A DNA stretch of 18,686 bases from Clostridiales bacterium (GCA_004553495.1 SFLE01000028.1:1-18686); one strand, 5' to 3'; positions 6,131 to 12,603 are shown, numbered from the stretch's first letter. The notes: a model not told the origin generated them from the letters alone. Numbers and translations are program-made.

Positions 6131-6826
6131 ATGCACGAGAGTATCGGTGATGTTTTGAGCGCAAGGCGCAAGGAGCTCAGGCTGTCTCAGAGCGAGCTTG
6201 CCACCATGCTTGCGAAAGACGGGATAGATGTGACAAATCAGGCAATATCAAAGTGGGAGACCGGCGCGACGCTGCCTAACGCCCGACAATTTCTCGCGCT
6301 TTGCCGCGCGCTGGAGATAGATGATATAGGCGGCTCGTTTGGAGGCGACACCGGCGGGCTTCTCTCCGGTCTGAACGCCATAGGCAGGCGCAAGGCGCTC
6401 GACTACATCTCTCTTCTGCGCGAAAGCGGAAAATACTCCGTGCTGCCGGAGATAGTCGAGGTGCGGTCGCTGCCGCTGTACTCTCTCGCGGTATCCGCCG
6501 GCACCGGTCAGTTTCTCGACAGCGACGATTATGAGATGACCGAGGTCGGACCCGAGGTGCCGGACGGCGCGAACTTCGGCGTGCGCGTCGCCGGCGACAG
6601 TATGGAGCCGAAATTCCACGACGGTCAGACCGTTTGGGTGCGGCAGCAGCGCGACCTCATGTCCGGTGAGATCGGCATTTTCCTTTACGATGGCTGCGCA
6701 TATCTCAAGCAGCTCGTCGCCGGCGACGGATGCTTCATGCTGCACTCGCTCAACCCAGCCTACCCCGATATAAAAATTTCGCCCGACCTTCCCCTGCGTG
6801 TGCTCGGCAAGGTACTGGCAGCTTAA
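6131..6826 (+). CDS. Self-cleaving HTH/S24-peptidase repressor (HdiR/CI-like)
   Basis: A 231-aa LexA/CI-type repressor. Residues 6-65 are an XRE-type helix-turn-helix (LSQSELATMLAKDG, then TNQAISKWETG as the recognition region). Residues 118-231 are a peptidase S24 domain: a likely cleavage site Ala123-Gly124 (VSAGTG), nucleophile Ser157 in GDSMEP, and general base Lys193 in AYLKQL. All key residues for RecA-stimulated self-cleavage are present. The start was set at 6131, because AGGAG lies 8 nt upstream and the predicted promoter lies between 6066 and 6094; the longer frame from 6080 is not needed. Divergent from dinB with shared boxes, it most likely represses dinB and itself and releases them on DNA damage, as reported for HdiR of Lactococcus. 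A prophage origin is possible but no other phage gene is nearby. Confidence 0.85.
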   Translation: MHESIGDVLSARRKELRLSQSELATMLAKDGIDVTNQAISKWETGATLPNARQFLALCRALEIDDIGGSFGGDTGGLLSGLNAIGRRKALDYISLLRESGKYSVLPEIVEVRSLPLYSLAVSAGTGQFLDSDDYEMTEVGPEVPDGANFGVRVAGDSMEPKFHDGQTVWVRQQRDLMSGEIGIFLYDGCAYLKQLVAGDGCFMLHSLNPAYPDIKISPDLPLRVLGKVLAA

Positions 6827-6856
6827 AAAGAGGTCCGTCAGGCGCAACAAATAAGC

Positions 6857-6887
6857 AAACCCCACCGCTTATCGAGCGGTGGGGTTT
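6857..6887. terminator. Bidirectional terminator between the S24 repressor and rplT
   Basis: A perfect 13-bp stem (AAACCCCACCGCT / AGCGGTGGGGTTT) with a 5-nt loop sits between two convergent genes. The T-run is short on both sides (GGGGTTTAG on plus, GGGGTTTGCTTATTT on minus), so termination may be better in the rplT direction. Confidence 0.8.
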
Positions 6888-6907
6888 AGTAAATTCAGTT
6901 GCTTTAA

Positions 6908-7261
6908 TTACTTTGCTGCCTTTGCCTTCTCGCAGAGTGCGGTGAAAGCTGCGGGATCGTGGATAGCGGTCTCGGAGAGCATCTTGCGGTTCATGTCGAT
7001 GCCTGCGAGCTTCAGTCCGTGCATGAAGGTGGAGTAGTTCATTCCGTTTGCCTTGCATGCAGCGCTGATACGGGTGATCCAGAGCTGGCGGAAGTCGCGC
7101 TTTTTCTGCTTGCGGCCGACATATGCATAGCGGCCGGACTTCATCATCTGCTCCTGAGCCATCTTGTAGTGGCGGGACTTGTTGCCCCAGTAGCCCTTTG
7201 CCAGACCAAGGATCTTATTTCTATGTTTGCGGGTCATCATTGCGCCCTTAACTCTTGCCAT
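6908..7261 (-). CDS. rplT: 50S ribosomal protein L20
   Basis: 117 aa, the normal length. The start MARVKGAMMTRKHRNKILGLAKGYWGNKS is unmistakable, as are YAYVGRKQKKRDFRQLWITRI and NGMNYSTFMHGLK. L20 binds 23S rRNA early in 50S assembly and, in Firmicutes, also represses this operon by binding the leader upstream of infC. GGAGG lies 9 nt before the ATG. It is last in the infC-rpmI-rplT operon, followed by a hairpin terminator. Confidence 0.98.
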   Translation of the reverse strand: MARVKGAMMTRKHRNKILGLAKGYWGNKSRHYKMAQEQMMKSGRYAYVGRKQKKRDFRQLWITRISAACKANGMNYSTFMHGLKLAGIDMNRKMLSETAIHDPAAFTALCEKAKAAK

Positions 7262-7298
7262 TTGTCATTTCCTCCTATCAGTAACAGTCAGCCCTTAA

Positions 7299-7496
7299 TT
7301 ATTTGTAAGGGATCATCTTTTTGATGGTTGCCTCGTTGGTAACATCGGCGATCGCGCCGGAACGCAGACGACGGCAGCGCTTGGTGTCCTTCTTGGTGAG
7401 GATATGGCTCTTGAACGCATGAGCGCGCTTTACTTTACCGGTTTTGGTGAGATTGAATCTCTTCTTAGCACCGCTGTGGGTCTTAAGTTTAGGCAT
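7299..7496 (-). CDS. rpmI: 50S ribosomal protein L35
   Basis: 65 aa with the family's conserved start MPKLKTHSGAKKRFNLTKTGKVKR and the basic core AFKSHILTKKDTKRCRRLR. GGAG lies 8 nt before the ATG. It sits 37 nt before rplT and 56 nt after infC, the standard arrangement, so regulation of the operon applies to it as well. Confidence 0.98.
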   Translation of the reverse strand: MPKLKTHSGAKKRFNLTKTGKVKRAHAFKSHILTKKDTKRCRRLRSGAIADVTNEATIKKMIPYK

Positions 7497-7552
7497 GGTT
7501 ATTTCTCCTTCCGTATGCTGCTATTATCAGAAATTTGTCTGTAATAACCTGA

Positions 7553-8146
7553 TTAATTGTTTTCCTCCGCCGCTACGGCCTCTGCCTGCTTTCTGGCGGC
7601 TTCCTTCTCCTTCTGCGCCTTCTTGACTGCCGCGGCAGACTTCGGAGACAGGAACATGGACATATTGCGCCCTTCGAGCTTGGGCGGTTTATCGAGGTTT
7701 GCAATCTCCTCGCACTTGGCAGCAAAATCGCGCAGAATGACCTCACCCAGGTGAGTATGCGCCATCTCACGGCCGCGGAAGCGAATCGAAACCTTGACGC
7801 GGTCGCCGTCAGCAAGGAACTTGAGTGCGCTCTTGAGCTTCGTGTTCAGGTCGTTCTCGCCGATGCCGGGTGACATACGGATCTCCTTGACCTCCATGAC
7901 ACGCTGGTTCTTCTTGGCTTCCTTTTCGCGCTTTGACTGCTCAAAGCGGAATTTGCCATAGTCCATTATCTTGCAGACGGGCGGCTTTGCCATGGGCGAG
8001 ATCTTTACAAGATCAAGCTCCTTCTCCTCTGCGATCTTCAGGGCTGCTTCGGCGGACATGATGCCAAGCTGCTCGCCATCGTCGCCTATAACGCGAATTT
8101 CCTTGTCGATGATCTCCTCGTTGATCTCATGATTCACACTTGCGAT
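7553..8146 (-). CDS. infC: Translation initiation factor IF-3, probably starting at ATC
   Basis: IF-3 keeps 30S subunits free and checks the start codon. The N-domain (INEEIIDKEIRVIGDDGEQLGIMSAEAAL) is followed by the linker (PPVCKIMDYGKFRFEQSKREKEAKKNQR) and the C-domain (KEIRMSPGIGENDLNTKLKSALKFL... VKVSIRFRGREMAH). A Lys/Ala/Glu-rich tail ends in EENN. The frame runs open to 8191, but that part overlaps the leader terminator. GGAGG at 8156-8160 is 9 nt before ATC (8144-8146), giving MASVNHEINEEI, about 197 aa. The only other candidate, GTG at 8135-8137, lies too far from the GGAGG (18 nt). Rare start codons in infC are known (ATT in E. coli) and serve autoregulation, since IF-3 itself discriminates against them. 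Confidence 0.95.
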   Translation of the reverse strand: MASVNHEINEEIIDKEIRVIGDDGEQLGIMSAEAALKIAEEKELDLVKISPMAKPPVCKIMDYGKFRFEQSKREKEAKKNQRVMEVKEIRMSPGIGENDLNTKLKSALKFLADGDRVKVSIRFRGREMAHTHLGEVILRDFAAKCEEIANLDKPPKLEGRNMSMFLSPKSAAAVKKAQKEKEAARKQAEAVAAEENN

Positions 8147-8294
8147 TGTAAAACACCTCCATAAATGCAAAAAACGGATGCCTGACAGCATCCGCGCGCA
8201 AAAACAGCACCCGCTCGGGGCGATGTCTATTGACCGGAACGCGCCCGAGGCGGTTCGGTGAGGTCGGGGATGCCGTACCTACTTTGTTTTCAGC
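8147..8294 (-). ncRNA. Structured infC-rpmI-rplT leader, probable L20-responsive attenuator
   Basis: About 148 nt between the predicted transcription start and the infC start codon. Besides the terminator hairpin it can form a stem from CTCGGG (8214-8219) and CCCGAG (8244-8249). It also contains a near direct repeat, ACAGCATCCGCG (8185-8196) and ACAGCACCCGCT (8204-8215), on the plus strand. The first overlaps one arm of the terminator, so an alternative G-U containing pairing is possible. In Bacillus subtilis this operon is controlled by L20 binding to the leader and causing early termination. The same position and layout make that the likely mechanism here, though the L20 site itself was not verified. 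Confidence 0.65.
8169..8194 (-). terminator. Intrinsic terminator in the infC leader (attenuator)
   Basis: On the minus strand, a 7-bp stem (CGGATGC / GCATCCG) with a 6-nt loop is followed at once by TTTTTT. It ends 8 nt before the infC GGAGG site. A terminator placed before the first gene of an operon implies regulated read-through. Confidence 0.85.
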
Positions 8295-8300
8295 TCTATT

Positions 8301-8329
8301 AATATATCAGCACTTTCCTCCTATGTCAA
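8301..8329 (-). promoter_or_regulatory. Promoter of the infC-rpmI-rplT operon
   Basis: On the minus strand, a perfect TTGACA (8324-8329), a 17-bp spacer and TATATT (8301-8306), with a start near 8294. This is one of the strongest promoters in the window, as expected for ribosomal protein genes. Confidence 0.82.
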
Positions 8330-8377
8330 GGATTTTTTAAGGCGAAAATGCAGACAATAGCTCCGGAGTGATATTTT

Positions 8378-8767
8378 TTGGAGCTTATATTTATTTATGC
8401 GCTCGGCGCAGAGTTATACGGTATGATCGAAATACTCTGGCGCGGCAGAACGCACTGGACGATGCTGCTTTGCGGCGGCGCGTGTTTTACGGTGATGTAT
8501 CTTATAAGCGCCGCCGCCATACCGTTCTGGTCAAAATGCGTTTTGAGCGCACTGGCAATAACGGCAATCGAGTTCTGCGTCGGATGTTTGGTTAACATAA
8601 CGCTTGGATGGAGCATATGGGACTACTCCGGCATGGCAATGAACATAAAGGGGCAGATATGCCCCCTGTTCACATTTTTCTGGCTTTTGCTGTCGATCCC
8701 CGGGCTTGCGCTATGCTCGTTTATGCGAAGGCTTTTTCAGTCGTCGTTTCTGCCGTGGAACGCATAA
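8378..8767 (+). CDS. Small integral membrane protein of the putative ABC-transporter permease (CmpB-like) family
   Basis: 129 aa with about four membrane segments, near residues 3-20, 29-50, 56-75 and 96-115. The stretch CLVNITLGWSIWDYSGMAMNIKGQICPLFTFFWLLLSIPG matches, from memory, the conserved core of a Firmicute membrane family often labelled putative ABC transporter permease (PF06541). Transport activity has not been shown for that family, and no ATPase or binding-protein gene is adjacent here. The start used is TTG at 8378, 9 nt after GGAG; the next start, ATG 8420, has no ribosome binding site and would lose the first helix. No convincing promoter was seen upstream. Its 3' end overlaps the converging 60-aa gene by 31 bp. 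Confidence 0.7.
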   Translation: MELIFIYALGAELYGMIEILWRGRTHWTMLLCGGACFTVMYLISAAAIPFWSKCVLSALAITAIEFCVGCLVNITLGWSIWDYSGMAMNIKGQICPLFTFFWLLLSIPGLALCSFMRRLFQSSFLPWNA

Positions 8768-8919
8768 TACGCAAAGTACGCCGCGGCGCTGCCGGTGAGC
8801 ACGCTCCATATGCTTGCCCAGCTCTGGGATCTCGGAGCTATGAAATATGAGCCCGCGACAAGCAGAGCTGCGGAGACTATGAGTCCGATGATGCTAAGCG
8901 TTCTGCCGGGTTTTCGCAT
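8737..8919 (-). CDS. 60-aa membrane protein downstream of deoC, function unknown
   Basis: From the ATG at 8919 the product has a basic start (MRKPGR) and two hydrophobic segments, about residues 8-27 (SIIGLIVSAALLVAGSYFIA) and 35-53 (WASIWSVLTGSAAAYFAYYAF), ending HGRNDD. It begins 16 nt after the deoC stop and has an AAAGG about 10 nt upstream, so it is probably the second gene of the deoC transcript. No family was recognised. The frame also opens earlier at 8979, but that part is antisense-like, lies within deoC and adds no recognisable sequence. Being small and overlapping a convergent gene, it is less certain than its neighbours. Confidence 0.55.
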   Translation of the reverse strand: MRKPGRTLSIIGLIVSAALLVAGSYFIAPRSQSWASIWSVLTGSAAAYFAYYAFHGRNDD

Positions 8920-8935
8920 TGCACACCGACCTTTC

Positions 8936-9625
8936 TCAGTAGCTCTCGCCGCCGTTGGGGTCTGCGCCCTCGCGCTCAAGCTCCATGGCGAGCTTCACTA
9001 TGCGGCTGGTGCCGAGTCTGGTCGCTCCGAGGGCGATGAAGTCCTCTGCATCCTCGAGCGTTGCTATGCCGCCGGCTGCCTTGACCTGAACATTTTCGGG
9101 GCTGCAGCGGCGCATGAGCTCGACATCGTGACGGGTGGCTCCGCCCTTGCTGAAGCCGGTGGAGGTCTTTATGAAGTCGGCTCCGCACTCGGCAACGATG
9201 GTGCAAAGGCGCATTTTCTCCTCATCGGTGAGCAGGCAGCACTCGATTATGACCTTGAGCACCTTGCCGAGACACGAGCGGCGCACGGCCTTTATATCCT
9301 CGGCAACATCCTCCCAGCAGCCGTCCTTGACCATGGAGAGGTTTACGACCATATCTATCTCGTCGGCTCCGTTTGCCACTGCGTCGGCAGCCTCAAACGC
9401 CTTTGCAGCCGAGGACATATAGCCGTTGGGGAAGCCGATGACCGTGCATATGCGCATCCTGTCGCCAACATAGCGCTTTGCGCCGGGCACATGGCAGGGC
9501 GGGATGCAAACCGATGCGCACTGGTATTTTATCGCCTGATCGCACAGCTTTCTTATCTCTGCCTCGGTGCAGTCAACTCTCAGCAGGGTGTGATCGCAGT
9601 ATCTGAGCAGTTCTCTTATATCCAT
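8936..9625 (-). CDS. deoC: Deoxyribose-phosphate aldolase
   Basis: 229 aa. It cleaves 2-deoxy-D-ribose 5-phosphate to glyceraldehyde 3-phosphate and acetaldehyde, in deoxynucleoside breakdown. The class I aldolase residues are present. CDHTLL stands at the N-terminus (residues 10-15), D91 in ADEIDMVVN, the Schiff-base lysine K153 in FIKTSTGF, and K182 in VKAAGGI. The C-terminal phosphate-binding GATRLGTSR is also seen. AAAGGA lies about 12 nt before the ATG, which follows a clear promoter. It is not next to other deo genes (deoA, deoB, pdp), only a small membrane-protein gene. A short palindrome at the predicted transcription start suggests repressor control. Confidence 0.95.
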   Translation of the reverse strand: MDIRELLRYCDHTLLRVDCTEAEIRKLCDQAIKYQCASVCIPPCHVPGAKRYVGDRMRICTVIGFPNGYMSSAAKAFEAADAVANGADEIDMVVNLSMVKDGCWEDVAEDIKAVRRSCLGKVLKVIIECCLLTDEEKMRLCTIVAECGADFIKTSTGFSKGGATRHDVELMRRCSPENVQVKAAGGIATLEDAEDFIALGATRLGTSRIVKLAMELEREGADPNGGESY

Positions 9626-9648
9626 AATGTTTGTTTCCTTTCAATTTG

Positions 9649-9661
9649 ATGTTGGCAACAT
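9649..9661. promoter_or_regulatory. Palindrome at the deoC transcription start
   Basis: ATGTTG-G-CAACAT, a perfect 6-bp inverted repeat with a 1-nt centre, lies at the predicted start site just downstream of the deoC -10 box. Its placement fits a repressor operator. The regulator is not in the window. Confidence 0.4.
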
Positions 9662-9688
9662 TATATTGCAAAGCCGCTGCATATTCAA
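9660..9688 (-). promoter_or_regulatory. deoC promoter
   Basis: On the minus strand, TTGAAT (9683-9688), a 17-bp spacer and TATAAT (9660-9665), with a start near 9653 and a leader of about 28 nt. Confidence 0.75.
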
Positions 9689-9747
9689 GCATTTGTCATT
9701 AATATACTCTAACAAAAACTATTTTAATTAAGGACCGGAACAGACAT

Positions 9748-10353
9748 ATGGATGAAAACACAAGCAACAACTTCGCTCAGCTCACCGGCGTTATGGCATC
9801 CGCACCGGTATTTTCCCATGCGGGACGCGGCGAAACATTCTACACATTCGCGCTGGAGGTAGCCCGTCTTTCCGGCGCGACGGACACGATAAACATAATC
9901 GCGCGCAAGCAGCTTCTGTCCGCTATAGATGCCTGCGAGCCCGAAAAGCTATGCGTCGTGGGCGAGCTGCGGTCGTTTAATAACAAAAGCGGCGAGGGCG
10001 CAAAGCTCGTTATAACGGTGTTTGCAAAGGAGCTGTACCCCTGCTCGGGCGAGGATGTAAACCTCATCCGGCTCACCGGCACGCTGTGCAAGCCGCCTAA
10101 CCTGCGCGTGACGCCTATGGGCAGGGACATATGCGACCTGATGCTGGCGGTAAACCGCAAATACGGGCGCTCGGACTATCTGCCGTGTATAACATGGGGT
10201 CTCAAGGCGCGAGAGGCATCCTACTGGGACACGGGTACCACGGTGTCGCTCGAAGGGCGGATACAGAGCCGCAGCTACATAAAACTCATCGGCGGCGAAC
10301 CCGTTGAAAAAACGGCGTTCGAGGTATCGGTGACGGATATTGAGGAGATATGA
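9748..10353 (+). CDS. Single-stranded DNA-binding protein with two OB folds
   Basis: 201 aa. The C-terminal half (about residues 104-201) is SSB-like: VNLIRLTGTLCKPPNLRVTPMGRDICDLMLAVNR, then YLPCITWGLKAREASYW and TTVSLEGRIQSRSYIK, matching the beta strands and the WG(x)xA(x)xA region of bacterial SSB. The N-terminal half (about 8-95) repeats the pattern more loosely (QLTGVMASAPVFSH... FYTFALEVARLSGATDTINIIAR... CVVGELRSF). It lacks the acidic DDDIPF-type tail that recruits partner proteins, ending instead in VTDIEEI. It is therefore probably an accessory SSB paralogue rather than the replicative one. The ATG follows a weak AAGGA about 13 nt upstream. It stands alone and ends in a strong terminator. 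Confidence 0.75.
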   Translation: MDENTSNNFAQLTGVMASAPVFSHAGRGETFYTFALEVARLSGATDTINIIARKQLLSAIDACEPEKLCVVGELRSFNNKSGEGAKLVITVFAKELYPCSGEDVNLIRLTGTLCKPPNLRVTPMGRDICDLMLAVNRKYGRSDYLPCITWGLKAREASYWDTGTTVSLEGRIQSRSYIKLIGGEPVEKTAFEVSVTDIEEI

Positions 10354-10390
10354 AAAAACCGTGCATGACCTCGGTCATGCACGGTTTTTT
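10353..10390. terminator. Bidirectional terminator between the SSB gene and the MATE gene
   Basis: A long perfect inverted repeat (AAAAAACCGTGCATGACC / GGTCATGCACGGTTTTTT) with runs of A and T at its ends, so it works in both directions. It overlaps the stop codons of both convergent genes; the MATE stop codon (10375-10377) lies in the right arm. Confidence 0.93.
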
Positions 10391-11676
10391 GATGCCGTAG
10401 CATCTGTTTTCCTTTTTGCAGCAAGCGCCGTCACAAACGTTATGGTCTGCGCTGTCGGGACCGCCAGCCACACGCCGGTAAGCTCCAACATAGGCGGCAG
10501 GATGAGCAGCATGAGGAGCGTGCACACGGGCTCGGCATACACAAGGATATAGGAAAGAATAGTCTTTTCCGTTGCGTAGAAATACGATGTGGTTATGCGC
10601 ACATACGCAAGAAACAGGAGAGGCACCAGAAAATACGGCAGATACCGCACAACTCCGGCATTTGTGTCAGCCGACGCGCCGAACAGCACGCCCACATGCG
10701 AGCGTGCGAGGAACACTCCTACCATGCATATAACGGTCACAACGGCGGCGGTCTTATAGGTAAGACCGAGCGTTTTCTTCACCGCATCCGCGTCCTTTTC
10801 GCCGTAATAATTACTGATAAGCGGCTGGCTGCCGTCGCCCACGCCCTGGAGCAGCAGATAGATTATGGAAATGATATAGCCTATGCAGCCGTATACCGCA
10901 ACGGCGCACTCATCGCCGTAAAGCAGCAGAAAGCGGTTCATGAGCAGCATGGTAACGATAGGCGAAAATGTCAGTCCGAACGGAGAAACGGCTACCCGCA
11001 GCACATTCTTCCACAAATCAGCAAGCTTTTTAAACGCCGGAAGGCGCGCTCTGACTCTCTTGACTATGAAATAAGCTATCGCCGCGACCATAGTCACCGC
11101 CTGACCGATGATGGTAGCCAGCGCAGCTCCCTCCATGCCCCAGCTTAACAACCAGACAAACTCATAGTCCAGAAAGATATTCGTTGCAAATCCGAGTATC
11201 ATCGCCGTCATTGCAAACGATGCCCCGCCCATGTTACGGATAAACGGCACAAAACCGGTAGCCAAAAGCTGAAAAACGGCGCCGAGGGCGATCACGCGGG
11301 CATATTCGGCGGACAACTTGAGTATTTCACCCCGTGCGCCGAGCAGCCGCATTATGGGCTCGGCGGGGAAAAACAGCAGCCCTGTAAGCACGATGCTCGT
11401 GAGCAGCATCAGAAGAGCCGTTCCGGAAAAGCACTCCTGCCGCTTTGTATCCTCGCCCTGCGCGTTCAGAATAGTGAACCTTATTGCCCCTGACAGACCT
11501 ATGCCGGTGCCTATCGCGCCTATCAGCGCCGAGACCGGATAGCCTATGGTTATAGCCGCGATGCCCGTATCGCCAAGGCTCTGACCGACGAAAAATCCGT
11601 CGACTATCGTATAAACTCCCGACAGTGCAAACGCCAGAACGGACGGGATCACATATGAGAAAAACTTTTTATTCAC
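10375..11676 (-). CDS. MATE-family multidrug/sodium-type exporter
   Basis: 433 aa with about 12 hydrophobic segments in two similar halves. It is recognised by the start FSYVIPSVLAFALSGVYTIVDGFFVGQSLGDTGIAAITIGYPV and by the matching segment in the second half, VAVYGCIGYIISIIYLLLQGVGDGSQPLISNYYGEKD. MATE proteins expel cationic drugs or metabolites in exchange for Na+ or H+. The start is GTG at 11674-11676, overlapping the last codons of the MarR gene (GTGAATAA), with GGAG 10 nt upstream, so the two genes are translationally coupled. Control is probably through the MarR product and its operator. The substrate cannot be predicted. Confidence 0.92.
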   Translation of the reverse strand: MNKKFFSYVIPSVLAFALSGVYTIVDGFFVGQSLGDTGIAAITIGYPVSALIGAIGTGIGLSGAIRFTILNAQGEDTKRQECFSGTALLMLLTSIVLTGLLFFPAEPIMRLLGARGEILKLSAEYARVIALGAVFQLLATGFVPFIRNMGGASFAMTAMILGFATNIFLDYEFVWLLSWGMEGAALATIIGQAVTMVAAIAYFIVKRVRARLPAFKKLADLWKNVLRVAVSPFGLTFSPIVTMLLMNRFLLLYGDECAVAVYGCIGYIISIIYLLLQGVGDGSQPLISNYYGEKDADAVKKTLGLTYKTAAVVTVICMVGVFLARSHVGVLFGASADTNAGVVRYLPYFLVPLLFLAYVRITTSYFYATEKTILSYILVYAEPVCTLLMLLILPPMLELTGVWLAVPTAQTITFVTALAAKRKTDATASKNRA

Positions 11677-12106
11677 CTTTCAGGGTCTCCATTTCCTTTT
11701 CAAAAACTATGTTAAACAGCGCGATGGCATCCGTCATCTGCTTCATGCGCTCCGCTCCGGCAATATCGAAAACGCGCTTTTCAAGCTCATACAGCGGTGC
11801 AAGAGCCTTATCCGCATAGTCCTTGCCCTCGGGCGTGAGGCGCACATACTTTTCGCGCCTGTCCGTCCCTCCGGCGGTGAGCTCGGCATAGCCATCGCTT
11901 TTGAGAGCGCGCATCACCGTGCTGACGGTCTGCTTTGAAAGCCCCGTGTTATCGGCTATCGCCTTCTGCGTTATCGGCTCGCGCGCGTTTATCGCATAAA
12001 GCACGAGCATCCTGTATGGGTTCTGCCCTGCCGAGGCGCACCACACCGTGTACAGGGCGTTTGTTCTGCCCCACGCCTCCCACATCATATTTGAATTAAA
12101 CTGCAT
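11669..12106 (-). CDS. MarR-family transcriptional repressor of the adjacent MATE gene
   Basis: 145 aa with a winged helix-turn-helix. ITQKAIADNTGLSKQTVSTVMRALKSDGYAEL is the HTH with its recognition helix, and GGTDRREKYVRLTPEGKDYAD is the wing, including the MarR-typical DRR. Flanking helices form the dimer interface. The frame is open to 12151, but the palindrome and -10 box occupy that stretch. ATG 12104-12106 has AAGAGGT 7 nt upstream and gives MQFNSNMMWEAW. It is the first gene of the MarR-MATE operon and overlaps the second. By family precedent it would repress the operon until a ligand, often an exported compound, binds it. Confidence 0.9.
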   Translation of the reverse strand: MQFNSNMMWEAWGRTNALYTVWCASAGQNPYRMLVLYAINAREPITQKAIADNTGLSKQTVSTVMRALKSDGYAELTAGGTDRREKYVRLTPEGKDYADKALAPLYELEKRVFDIAGAERMKQMTDAIALFNIVFEKEMETLKGE

Positions 12107-12122
12107 TGTTTTTACCTCTTGA

Positions 12123-12142
12123 TTAGTATTTGCAAACACTAA
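12123..12142. promoter_or_regulatory. MarR-type operator
   Basis: TTAGTATTTGCAAACACTAA: a 20-bp palindrome with a single mismatched pair. It overlaps the -10 box edge and the predicted transcription start of the MarR-MATE operon, the usual place for an autoregulatory MarR site. Confidence 0.72.
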
Positions 12143-12169
12143 TTTACGCATAAAAGCTCATTTTGTCAA
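12141..12169 (-). promoter_or_regulatory. Promoter of the MarR-MATE operon
   Basis: On the minus strand, TTGACA (12164-12169), a 17-bp spacer and TAAATT (12141-12146). The -10 box overlaps the end of the 20-bp palindrome. Confidence 0.7.
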
Positions 12170-12179
12170 GCGTTTGCGC

Positions 12180-12220
12180 AAAAAAATCACCGTGCAGACG
12201 GTGCTCCCGCCCGCACGGTG
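12180..12220 (-). terminator. Terminator of the VOC/glyoxalase gene
   Basis: On the minus strand, an 8-bp stem (CACCGTGC / GCACGGTG) with a 17-nt loop, which itself contains a further CACCGT copy, is followed by AT and a run of seven T. It ends just before the MarR promoter. Confidence 0.82.
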
Positions 12221-12237
12221 TTCAAGCCTTTCGGCAC

Positions 12238-12603
12238 TTATTTTGCGCGGATGATCTCTATCCAATAGCCGTCGGGATCTTCGAGGAAATACACTCCCAT
12301 ACCGGTATTTTCATAGCAGATGCAGCCCATTTTCTCGTGCTTTTCGTGCGCCTTTTCAATATTGTCCGTCGCAAAAGAGAGATGGAACTCCTGCTCGCCG
12401 AGGTCATACGCGGTGTCGCGGTCGCGCAGCCATGTAAGCTCGAGCGTAAAGCCGGTAACTCCGTCGCCGAGGAAAACGAGCTTATAGCTGCCGTCGGCGG
12501 CATTTTTCTCGCGCACGGGCTTGAGCCCCAGTGCTTCATCATAAAACTTTATGCTTCTTTCAAGGTCGAGCACATTGAAGTTAAAGTGGTTAAACGCAAA
12601 CAT
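12238..12603 (-). CDS. VOC-superfamily (glyoxalase I-like) protein
   Basis: 121 aa, one VOC domain made of two beta-alpha-beta-beta-beta units. The metal-ligand pattern of glyoxalase I is present: H6 in FNHFNF, E55 in FTLELT, H74 in EFHLSF and E116 in GYWIEII, with the typical YFLEDPDGYWIEI ending. This fits lactoylglutathione lyase-like activity on methylglyoxal adducts, but VOC proteins with the same ligands have other substrates and glutathione is uncommon in Clostridia, so the reaction is left open. GGAGG lies 7 nt before the ATG. It is transcribed alone, divergent from the glycogen operon. Confidence 0.88.
   Translation of the reverse strand: MFAFNHFNFNVLDLERSIKFYDEALGLKPVREKNAADGSYKLVFLGDGVTGFTLELTWLRDRDTAYDLGEQEFHLSFATDNIEKAHEKHEKMGCICYENTGMGVYFLEDPDGYWIEIIRAK

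Noticed and set aside
8147..8191. infC start further upstream, inside the leader.
   Set aside because: The extra residues are encoded by the terminator hairpin and ribosome binding site region and do not resemble the start of IF-3.
8795..9649. A 284-codon plus-strand frame opposite deoC.
   Set aside because: Antisense shadow of deoC, which has all the aldolase active-site residues, a promoter and a ribosome binding site.
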